A stretch of DNA of 64,000 bases from an uncultured Lachnospiraceae bacterium (GTDB taxonomy: Bacteria > Bacillota > Clostridia > Lachnospirales > Lachnospiraceae), in assembly GCA_910584205.1 (NCBI GenBank), contig CAJUAA010000018.1:1-64000 (forward strand), read 5' to 3'. The notes under the pieces are model-generated. The model made no database searches, was not told the DNA's origin, and saw only the letters and a program-made list of their open reading frames with translations. The translations under genes and the position numbers were made by a program. Shown piece by piece: positions 24,809-32,136 of this stretch; the first letter of the stretch is position 1, and each line of letters opens with the position of its first letter.

Positions 24809-25261
24809 TCAAAACGCAATGTTGAACCAGCTTCCCCTGGGAAGAATCACCGTCAGGAAGTTTGTAAACACAAAGTACAGGATCACGGTCATCACAATGC
24901 TGAGCACGATCAGCACCACCTTGTTCTTCAGTTTCAGATACACAAGAGAAGCGATCATAAACAGTACGGTAGAGGCAATGTAACCGATTTTACCCATCAT
25001 GAACAGATAGACCGTAATCATAAGGCAGTACGGAACAATGATCTTTACCTGCTCCATCACCTGAGTTTCCTGTTTTTCTTCTTTCTTCTGCTTCAGGACG
25101 CTGCCAACCAGCATCCAGATCGTCATTGCATAGGAAATGATCAGCAGCACCATGGGATACCCTCTGGACACTTCCGGAATCGCCGGAACCTGTACCGCAA
25201 GGGAGGTCAAAAACGCGAGAAGTACAATACCGATGATCATATCCGCAAAGCTTTTTTTCAA
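24809..25261 (-). CDS. tctB: Tripartite tricarboxylate transporter small permease (TctB family)
   Basis: 150 residues with four predicted helices. It starts with TTG at 25261 (TTG-AAA-AAA-AGC), supported by a GGAGG box eight bases upstream; the first in-frame ATG is seven codons later and lacks such a box. Sequence is little conserved in this family, but size, topology and place between tctC and tctA are diagnostic. Confidence 0.85.
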   Translation of the reverse strand: MKKSFADMIIGIVLLAFLTSLAVQVPAIPEVSRGYPMVLLIISYAMTIWMLVGSVLKQKKEEKQETQVMEQVKIIVPYCLMITVYLFMMGKIGYIASTVLFMIASLVYLKLKNKVVLIVLSIVMTVILYFVFTNFLTVILPRGSWFNIAF

Positions 25262-25303
25262 AACTGCTCCCTCCTGTCGTATATTTTTTAATAAATCGGA
25301 TGC

Positions 25304-26341
25304 TTACATATCCGAGTTTGCTTCATAGTAAGCCTTTACCGACTCGTGGTTTTCTTTATAGAAATCCTGGAACGCATCATAATCGGTAAAGTCAACGGTC
25401 ACGCCTGCCTGTACGGCCGCCTCCTGGAATTCCGGATTCTCACAGACTACGCCTACCGCATCCGCAAACTCTCTCATGGCCTCTTCCGATGTCCCTACAG
25501 GCGCCACAAAGCCTCTCCACATGGTGGATTCAAATCCGTCGTAGCCAAGCTCCGCCACTGTGGGAATATCCGGACACGCGTCGTTTCTCTCCGCGCTGGT
25601 GATGGCAATGGGCACTGCCTCGCCTGCATCGATGGCAGAAAGCGCTTCCGATACGAACGGAGTCCCCACGGTACAGTCGCCGTTCATGATATCGGTAATG
25701 ACCGCCGCGCCCCCGTCATATACAAGCCGCTTATAGCTGGTTCCGGTAGCCTCCTCAAACTCCAGCTTCAGGAAGTCCCAGTGTGTCCATGCGCCGCCGA
25801 TTCCCCATAAAGTACTGCCGTCACCGGCTGCAAGCAGGCCGTCCAGGTCCGTGATGCCGGATGCATTGGATGCAAGGATAATGTGCGGGTCCGCCGCAAA
25901 CTTACATACCGGAGCGAAATCGTCAACCGTATACGGGACGCCTTCCAGCATAATGTCGCCGTTGGAATCGGTATTTGCGAAATACGCATAGGTCAGTCCG
26001 TCTGCATCTGCGTCTGTCAGCTGTGCCAGGCCGATGCTTCCGCCGCCGCCGGTTACGTTATTGATGACGATGGTACAGCCCAGTTCCTTCTCCATATAGG
26101 AACAAATCAGACGGCATGCGGTGTCTGCCCCGCCTCCTGCCGCCCACGGCACGATCATCTCAACGGTTTTGCCCGCATAGAACCCGTCTTCGGATGCGGC
26201 TGCCTCTCCGGCCGCTTCCGACCCGCTCTCTGCTGCGGGCGCCTGATCCGCCGAAGCCTCGTCCGTCCTGCCGGAACTGCATCCTGCCGCGCCAAACGCC
26301 ATAACCGCCGCCATCAGTAACGCCAAACTTTTTCTTTTCAT
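25304..26341 (-). CDS. tctC: Tripartite tricarboxylate transporter substrate-binding lipoprotein (TctC/Bug family)
   Basis: 345 residues from the ATG at 26341 (MKRKSLALLMAAVMAFGAAGC) with a GGAGG box eight bases upstream; nearer ATGs lie on top of that box. The lipobox Cys is at about residue 21, with a Glu/Ala/Ser-rich linker to about residue 55. Bug-family motifs are 'KTVEMIVPWAAGGGADTACRL', 'NVTGGGGSIGLAQL', and 'FVAPVGTSEEAM'. First gene of operon E, under the sigma-54 promoter at 26388-26403. Confidence 0.94.
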   Translation of the reverse strand: MKRKSLALLMAAVMAFGAAGCSSGRTDEASADQAPAAESGSEAAGEAAASEDGFYAGKTVEMIVPWAAGGGADTACRLICSYMEKELGCTIVINNVTGGGGSIGLAQLTDADADGLTYAYFANTDSNGDIMLEGVPYTVDDFAPVCKFAADPHIILASNASGITDLDGLLAAGDGSTLWGIGGAWTHWDFLKLEFEEATGTSYKRLVYDGGAAVITDIMNGDCTVGTPFVSEALSAIDAGEAVPIAITSAERNDACPDIPTVAELGYDGFESTMWRGFVAPVGTSEEAMREFADAVGVVCENPEFQEAAVQAGVTVDFTDYDAFQDFYKENHESVKAYYEANSDM

Positions 26342-26387
26342 TTTCATGCCCTCCATAAAATGATTTTTTACTGTCACTTTTTATAAA

Positions 26388-26403
26388 AGCAATCCTTATG
26401 CCA
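26388..26403 (-). promoter_or_regulatory. Sigma-54 (-24/-12) promoter of operon E
   Basis: Minus strand: TGGCAT-AAGGA-TTGCT, with -24 at 26398-26403 and -12 at 26388-26392. It lies 47 bases upstream of the tctC start. A PrpR-like sigma-54 activator is encoded divergently, and TTGCA-N6-TGCAA repeats lie 108-181 bases upstream. Confidence 0.88.
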
Positions 26404-26510
26404 ACTTGACCAATCAATTCCCGTTTTTTCGCTGTTTTCTTGATAAAACACCTGAAAATCAACCTTTTCTTTTTTATTTTTTCATCATTTTGCTTCCCTC
26501 ATGCGAATTT

Positions 26511-26584
26511 TATGCATTTTATTAAAATTGCATTTTATTGTTTTTTCTCTTATTTGCAATATATTATTGCATTTTATTGCAAAA
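26511..26584. promoter_or_regulatory. TTGCATTTTATTGCAA repeat cluster, candidate enhancer (UAS) for operon E
   Basis: A perfect inverted repeat TTGCA-N6-TGCAA is at 26567-26582. Related copies are TTGCAATATATTATTGCA (26554-26571, overlapping), ATTGCATTTTATTG (26527-26540) and TATGCATTTTATTA (26511-26524). The cluster sits in the intergenic region shared with the sigma-54 activator gene, whose product is the natural candidate binder. Confidence 0.72.
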
Positions 26585-26638
26585 CAGTATATGATGGACT
26601 CAGATTAGACAAACAGCCAGACCAGGGAGGGATTTTTC

Positions 26639-28561
26639 ATGATAAGAATGGTGTTCTTTGCCCCCTATCCGGAGATACTGCCCATCATTCAGCAGGTCTT
26701 TTCGGAAAGGCCGGACCGGGACGAATTCCAATATGAAGTGATACAGGATTTTTTCAACAACCCGCTGGAGAATATCAACGCGGATGTGGCCATTGCCAGA
26801 GGCTTTACTGCCCACAGCATGCAGAAAAAAGGAATCATCTGCACGGAACTGCGGGTGACCGGATACGATGTCATGGCTGCCATCGACCTGTGCCTGAAAC
26901 TGACCACCGTCAAAAAGATTGCCATCGTCGGCGCTTTCAATATGGTATACGGCGCGGAAAATGCCGAATCCATCTATCCGGATATTCGGATCTCCTGCTA
27001 TCCCATCATGGATGAAACGCAGCTGGAGCAGATGATCCGGCAGGCCATCTCCGACGGAAACGGCGCCATTGTAGGCGGTTATACCACCGTCATGATCGCA
27101 CGGAACTATAATATCCCGGCCGTCATGATCAAATCCGGCCGGGAAGCGGTCAACAATGCCATTGCGGAGGCGAAGATCGCCGCCGAGATCTCTTTCCGGG
27201 AAAAAGAACGCAGCAATGAGATTGCCAATATTATGAATTATTCTTTTCAGGGGATCATCTCTACCGACCGGCAGGGACGTATTACCTTTGCCAATTCCTA
27301 CTGCCACACGCTTTTTAAGGATGTGAAATCGTCCTTCCTCCAGCATCCGATCAAAGAATATTTTCCTTCCATCCCGGCAGACCTTGTGATCTCTGACGGG
27401 CGGAAGATCCTGTCGGACCTGCAGTATCACCATGACCTGCCGCTTCTTGTGAACTGCGTCCCCATCGAAGGCGAATATGACAATGCCGGATGCGTCCTGA
27501 CTTTCCAGAACGCCGCGCAGATCCAGGCGGAAGAAGGGCAGATCCGCAAGAAGATGCATCAGACCGGATTTAAAGCCAAATACCATTTTTCACAGATTGT
27601 ACATAACAGCCCGGTCATGGACGCCGTCATCCTGGACGCCGTGAATTTCAGCTATTCGGACTCCAATATTCTGATCTACGGGGAAACCGGTACCGGAAAG
27701 GAACTGTTTGCCCAGAGCATCCACAACAGCAGCCCCAGAAGGAACAATCCGTTTGTGGCGATCAACTGTTCCGCCCTTCCGGAAAACCTTCTGGAAAGCG
27801 AACTGTTCGGATACGTGGAGGGAGCGTTTACCGGAGCGGCCAAAGGGGGAAAGACGGGATTTTTCGAGATCGCCCACAGAGGAACCATCTTTCTGGATGA
27901 GATCGGCGACATTTCTCCAAAACTCCAGAGCCGGCTCCTGCGTGTACTTCAGGAAAAGGAGATCATCCGTCTGGGCAACGATACGGTCATCCCGGTGGAT
28001 GTCCGGGTGATCTCCGCCACCAACAAAAATCTGAGGGAAGCCGTGGGGCAGGGAACGTTTCGACAGGACCTGCTCTACCGTCTGGACGTCCTGGAGCTGA
28101 ATCTCCCGCCCCTCAGAAAGAGAAACGACGATGTGACGCTTCTTTTAAACCACTATATTCATTTTGAGCATGAACGGACCGGCTGCCGCCTGCATATGCT
28201 GTCCGCATCCGCCATGGAACGTCTGGCCCGCTATCGCTGGCCCGGCAACATCCGGGAGATGAAAAATTTCTGCGAGCGCATCTGCATCCTCTGCCAGAAG
28301 GAATGCGCCGATCTGGAGGATGTCCTCCGCGCCCTTCCGGATCTCGCCGGGCATCCGGACACCGCGGAAGCTTTTGGAGCCAGGAACCGGCATCTCCCTC
28401 ACACAGCCGGGGAGCCCGTCCCTGTATACAACGAACCGGACGAGATCCGGAGGGCGCTGGCCCTCTTTCACAACAGCCGCGCCAAAACCGCGGATTATCT
28501 GGGCATCCACCCCAGCACGCTCTGGCGTAAAATGAAAAAATACGGGATCACCACGGCTTAA
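26639..28561 (+). CDS. PrpR-like sigma-54 enhancer-binding transcriptional activator
   Basis: 640 residues; ATG with a GGAGGG box. Domains in order are a PrpR_N-type sensor (about 1-190), a PAS-like domain (about 195-300, 'IISTDRQGRITFANSYCH'), an AAA+ domain with Walker A 'GETGTGKE' near residue 347, intact GAFTGA near 395 and Walker B 'IFLDEIGD', and a C-terminal Fis-type helix-turn-helix ('NSRAKTADYLGIHPSTLWRKM', about 608-635). The GAFTGA loop means it can remodel sigma-54 polymerase. PrpR_N binds small metabolites and relieves autoinhibition. Divergent to operon E, which it most likely activates. Whether it also serves operons A and D is open. Confidence 0.93.
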   Translation: MIRMVFFAPYPEILPIIQQVFSERPDRDEFQYEVIQDFFNNPLENINADVAIARGFTAHSMQKKGIICTELRVTGYDVMAAIDLCLKLTTVKKIAIVGAFNMVYGAENAESIYPDIRISCYPIMDETQLEQMIRQAISDGNGAIVGGYTTVMIARNYNIPAVMIKSGREAVNNAIAEAKIAAEISFREKERSNEIANIMNYSFQGIISTDRQGRITFANSYCHTLFKDVKSSFLQHPIKEYFPSIPADLVISDGRKILSDLQYHHDLPLLVNCVPIEGEYDNAGCVLTFQNAAQIQAEEGQIRKKMHQTGFKAKYHFSQIVHNSPVMDAVILDAVNFSYSDSNILIYGETGTGKELFAQSIHNSSPRRNNPFVAINCSALPENLLESELFGYVEGAFTGAAKGGKTGFFEIAHRGTIFLDEIGDISPKLQSRLLRVLQEKEIIRLGNDTVIPVDVRVISATNKNLREAVGQGTFRQDLLYRLDVLELNLPPLRKRNDDVTLLLNHYIHFEHERTGCRLHMLSASAMERLARYRWPGNIREMKNFCERICILCQKECADLEDVLRALPDLAGHPDTAEAFGARNRHLPHTAGEPVPVYNEPDEIRRALALFHNSRAKTADYLGIHPSTLWRKMKKYGITTA

Positions 28562-28626
28562 GCGCCCTGAGATCCCGTATCTGGTCATATGATCAGCCCC
28601 TGGGCCCTGGCCCATCCATTGTACAG

Positions 28627-29922
28627 CTACGTCCAGTATTCCAACGGGCATACGCACACCAGGCAGAAGATCGCCGCTCCCGCCAGGACGCACAGCCGCA
28701 CGGCCGGGAACTCCCTGGTCCGGCGCAGGAGGATGCAGACGAACACCAGTCCCATCCACAGCATGAAAAGCAGCGGCAGAATCCGGTAGACCGTCAGCCC
28801 GTACACGCTGATGTACATTCCCATCTTGCTGACGGCCGTCCCCAGCAGAAACAGCGTGAGCACGGACAGCAGCGCGATCAGCAGCCCCAGCCCCCGGTGC
28901 TTCCTTCGGTCCGTCCTGGAGCACGCGCCTGCGGCACCGGACAGCAGCAGGTTCCAGACACCGATCTGGCACAGCTCAAAAAACCCTCTTCTGGCATACT
29001 CGGAATAGGTGAAGGTCCCCGGAAGCGTTCCGGCAAATGCGGAAAACAGATAATTTCCCTGAATCCCCATGAACAGGCTGTAGACCAGACAGACGACGGC
29101 CAGCACCGTACAGACCGCTGTATCCGGAACAACACGAATATACGTTCTCATTTCCTCCAGCTTCTCTTCCTGAAACCGGTCCGTATTCCTCCCGTGGACG
29201 CCTCCGAAGACCAGCCCGAACAGATAGAGGGAGACCGGTACGGCAAAGAGCATCCGGACCAGATTTGCCAGCAGATGGTCCCCTATATAACCGCCCAGGC
29301 TGCCCAGCAGGCGCTGGAAACCGTCGTCCGCGCTGGACAGAAGGGGCAGGATAACGACCAGAACCGGTATGGCGATCAGGACGCCCAGAAAAACCCCTCC
29401 GAATCTTCCCGACTTCCCTTTTGACGCATCCTCCTGCCGGCCGCCTTCGAAGAGCACCCGGATCTGGCACCCGAAATTACAGAACGGAACGACCGCCAGG
29501 GCGTTCCAGCCGTCAAAAAAGACCCACTGGGAAGTCTGCCCTCCCTTTAAAAGCCTTCCTGACGCGCACAGCGTCCAGTACGCCGCCACCGCCAGCAGCG
29601 CAAAAAACTGCAGAACAGGCAGTACGCTCCAGTATGGATAGGGAATCGCCGCCGCCAACATCACCGCCAGCCAGAACCAGCTTTCTTTCGGCGGGCGGAT
29701 CTCCTTCCCCCACAGGTAGACCAGCACCACCGCCGCGTAAAATATGGTATAAGCCGTTGTAAAAGGCCTGTTTACCACGTCGGAACACAGCAGGACAAAT
29801 CCATACCCCACCAGCAGATAGACCACCGCAAACAACCGGTCGACCGGTTCACATTTCGGAAAAACGGGCGCACTGGCCCGCAGCAGACATTCCTGGCTGC
29901 CGTTTTGAACTTCTTCATTCAT
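28627..29922 (-). CDS. DUF4173 (DUF4153-like) polytopic membrane protein
   Basis: 431 residues with about ten predicted helices, a charged cytoplasmic N-terminus, and the conserved 'SADDGFQRLLG' and 'FTYSEYARRGFFELCQIG' segments characteristic of DUF4173. The AGGAGG box is 12 bases upstream, slightly far. Last gene of the DUF2975-XRE-DUF4173 operon. Function unknown; such proteins often accompany small XRE regulators in Firmicutes. Confidence 0.8.
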   Translation of the reverse strand: MNEEVQNGSQECLLRASAPVFPKCEPVDRLFAVVYLLVGYGFVLLCSDVVNRPFTTAYTIFYAAVVLVYLWGKEIRPPKESWFWLAVMLAAAIPYPYWSVLPVLQFFALLAVAAYWTLCASGRLLKGGQTSQWVFFDGWNALAVVPFCNFGCQIRVLFEGGRQEDASKGKSGRFGGVFLGVLIAIPVLVVILPLLSSADDGFQRLLGSLGGYIGDHLLANLVRMLFAVPVSLYLFGLVFGGVHGRNTDRFQEEKLEEMRTYIRVVPDTAVCTVLAVVCLVYSLFMGIQGNYLFSAFAGTLPGTFTYSEYARRGFFELCQIGVWNLLLSGAAGACSRTDRRKHRGLGLLIALLSVLTLFLLGTAVSKMGMYISVYGLTVYRILPLLFMLWMGLVFVCILLRRTREFPAVRLCVLAGAAIFCLVCVCPLEYWT

Positions 29923-29929
29923 GAGTTGT

Positions 29930-30139
29930 CTAATCCTCCTTTACATATTCCAGTATATCTCCCGGCTGGCAGTCCAGCGCCCTGCAGATGCCGTCCAGGG
30001 TGCTCAGCTTGACCGCCCTGGCCTTTCCGTTCTTCAATATGGAGATATTCGCCATGGTGATCCCGACCCGCTCCGAGAGCTCCGTAACACTCATCTTCCG
30101 CTTCGCCAGCATCACGTCAATGTTGATTACGATCGCCAT
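29930..30139 (-). CDS. Small XRE-family (YozG-like) transcriptional regulator
   Basis: 69 residues, nearly all helix-turn-helix: 'MSVTELSERVGITMANISILKNGKARAVKLSTLDGICRALDCQPGDILEY'. This form is usually paired with a DUF2975 membrane protein, as here (gene immediately upstream). The pair probably acts as a membrane-linked regulator. The palindrome at 30742-30759 in front of the operon is a candidate operator. Confidence 0.9.
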   Translation of the reverse strand: MAIVINIDVMLAKRKMSVTELSERVGITMANISILKNGKARAVKLSTLDGICRALDCQPGDILEYVKED

Positions 30140-30179
30140 CCGTCCGCCCTCCTGATCCCGGTCCCGATTTTCTCTCCTG

Positions 30180-30662
30180 TCATATGGTAAGCTCCTGTTC
30201 TTCCTGGATCTCTTCCGCCTTCTGTACCAGATGGGACAGCACCGCGCAGAGGACCGTCAGCGCCACCGAAATAAAGATCGCCAGCAGCACCGGGAAGATC
30301 AGCCACGCCGCCGCCACATACCAGCCCGCCAGGAAAAACCAGGCGAGAAACCCTGTATAGAGTATGGTATCCGCAAGCATGTACTGACTCATCCGCTTCA
30401 GCCTGAGGGCGTTTTCCATGGAAAAAGACCGGTCCTTCCGTATGCTCTCACAGATCCCCCAGAAGCGGATCAGGCACATCACGGCGGGAACCGCGCTGAT
30501 CCCGACCAACATGCAGGTCCCCCGGTAACCGCCCTGCCCTGCCGCCTCCGTCAGCGGCGCCTTCAGCACCAGCGGCAGAAACCAGAAGACAAAGGCCATC
30601 AGCAGCGCGCCCACTCCCAGCGTGACCGCCTTCAGATATACCGACATCTCCGTCTGTTTCAT
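30180..30662 (-). CDS. DUF2975 family membrane protein
   Basis: 160 residues, four predicted helices, with the typical 'CESIRKDRSFSMENALRLKRMSQ' cytoplasmic loop of DUF2975. First gene of a three-gene operon with a YozG-like regulator. It may sequester or control the regulator at the membrane; this is inferred from conserved pairing. Confidence 0.85.
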   Translation of the reverse strand: MKQTEMSVYLKAVTLGVGALLMAFVFWFLPLVLKAPLTEAAGQGGYRGTCMLVGISAVPAVMCLIRFWGICESIRKDRSFSMENALRLKRMSQYMLADTILYTGFLAWFFLAGWYVAAAWLIFPVLLAIFISVALTVLCAVLSHLVQKAEEIQEEQELTI

Positions 30663-30695
30663 ATTCGTTCCTCCATCCCTGTCTGTTCTTTCTCC

Positions 30696-30724
30696 ATCAT
30701 AGACCTGTTTTTTTAATTTGTCAA
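30696..30724 (-). promoter_or_regulatory. Sigma-A promoter of the DUF2975-XRE-DUF4173 operon
   Basis: Minus strand: TTGACA (30719-30724), 17-base spacer, TATGAT (30696-30701). A palindrome lies about 18 bases upstream of the -35 element. Confidence 0.82.
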
Positions 30725-30741
30725 TATATTCTTATTGATTT

Positions 30742-30759
30742 ACGATAAATTTTTATCGT
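30742..30759. promoter_or_regulatory. Palindrome ACGATAAA-TT-TTTATCGT, candidate operator
   Basis: Perfect 8-bp arms around a 2-bp centre, directly after the MATE stop codon and upstream of the -35 box of the DUF2975 operon. Likely recognised by the YozG-like regulator of that operon, or by another factor acting as an activator at this position. Confidence 0.6.
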
Positions 30760-32118
30760 TTATTCGATCAGGTTCTGTTTTTTCCAGCTGCCGCCAAGAT
30801 AGTGCAGCACGGTGGGCACGACGGACACGCACCAGCCTGCGGCAACGCTCCACCAGAGAACCGCTTCCCCGAACACCGGCGCCAGAAGAAACGTGCACAG
30901 TACCCGGATTCCCAGGCTTCCCAGAGTCAGGCATATAAACCAGTTCATATCGCCGGCGCCTTTAAATACGGATTTGATCACCATATAAGCGGAAAAGACG
31001 ACCAGAAACAGGCCGTTCACCCGCAGATAAGACGCGCCCACCCGGATGACCTCCGCCGCTTCGTCTCCCTCCACGAACCATCCGATCATGGCCTCCGGTA
31101 TCCATTCCATCAAAAGGACCAGGACCAGCGATATCCCGCCGGTCACCAGAAGCGACGCCCGGACCCCGTCCCTGATCCGCTCCGGCTTTCCCGCCCCCAT
31201 GTTCTGTCCTACAAAATTCGACAGGGCGTTTCCCCAGTTGATGGGTACGGTGGACACCAGATTCACCGCCCTGCCGGCGGCGCTGCAGCCTGCCATGACC
31301 GCGGGGCCGAAGCTGTTCGTCACCGTCTGCACACAGACATTTCCAAGAGATACCACCGACTGCTGAAGCGCTGCCGGAACGGCGATCCGCATCATCCGCA
31401 TAAACTCTGTGCGATCGAATATATGTTCTGATTTCCCCATGCCCAGCCTGCGCATCTTCCGCTCCAGCGCCACGGTGGACAGCGCCGTACAGGCCGTCTG
31501 GGCCAGGGTCGTCGCCAGCGCCCCTCCTCTGACTCCCATGGAACAGACAATGATAAAAAACAGATCCCCCGCCACATTCAGAACTGACGCAAGGATCAAA
31601 AGATACAGAGGCGTTCTGGAATCCCCCACAGCGATAAACACCGCGTTTTCCGCATTATACAGAAAGATCGCCGCACTCCCCCAGAAGTAGACGGTCAGAT
31701 AACCGATGCTGTCCTCCATGATCTCCATCGGCGTCTGGATGAGGCGGAGGATCGGTCCTGCCGACAGCTGAGCAGCCAGCGTCACCAGAACTCCCACCGC
31801 CGCCGCGAAGAGCAGGATCGTCGTCATGCACGTCCGTATTTCCCTTTTCTTCCCCGCGCCGAAATACTGCGCTATGACAACAGAGGCTCCCAGTGCGAGA
31901 CCGGAAGCCAGTTGTACGATGACCGCGGTGACTGCGCCTGCGGAACCGACGGCGGCCAGCGCATCGGCTCCCAGACAGTTTCCCACGATCAGGCTGTCTA
32001 TCATATTGTAAAGCTGTTGAAACAGGTTGGACAGGATAACAGGCACCGCGAAGGCCAGCAGCACCTCCGCCGGACTGCCTTTTGTCATATCCAGAGTATC
32101 TCTCCGGCTTTTCTTCAT
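30760..32118 (-). CDS. MATE family efflux transporter
   Basis: 452 residues, 12 predicted helices in two related halves (MatE domains), starting 'MTKGSPAEVLLAFAVPVILSNLFQQLYNMIDSLIVGNCLGADALAAVG' (split here across residues 11-58). Typical NorM/DinF-type drug/Na+ or H+ antiporter of the plasma membrane. It follows the last antiporter-cluster gene by only 18 bases and may be co-transcribed with it, though a link in function is not evident. Substrate unknown. Confidence 0.92.
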   Translation of the reverse strand: MKKSRRDTLDMTKGSPAEVLLAFAVPVILSNLFQQLYNMIDSLIVGNCLGADALAAVGSAGAVTAVIVQLASGLALGASVVIAQYFGAGKKREIRTCMTTILLFAAAVGVLVTLAAQLSAGPILRLIQTPMEIMEDSIGYLTVYFWGSAAIFLYNAENAVFIAVGDSRTPLYLLILASVLNVAGDLFFIIVCSMGVRGGALATTLAQTACTALSTVALERKMRRLGMGKSEHIFDRTEFMRMMRIAVPAALQQSVVSLGNVCVQTVTNSFGPAVMAGCSAAGRAVNLVSTVPINWGNALSNFVGQNMGAGKPERIRDGVRASLLVTGGISLVLVLLMEWIPEAMIGWFVEGDEAAEVIRVGASYLRVNGLFLVVFSAYMVIKSVFKGAGDMNWFICLTLGSLGIRVLCTFLLAPVFGEAVLWWSVAAGWCVSVVPTVLHYLGGSWKKQNLIE

Positions 32119-32136
32119 TCTATAACATCCTCTTTT

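Noticed and set aside
28541..28579. TACGGGATC/GATCCCGTA inverted repeat as terminator of the sigma-54 activator gene
   Set aside because: The left arm lies inside the last codons, the loop is over 20 bases and no T-run follows. It may be accidental.
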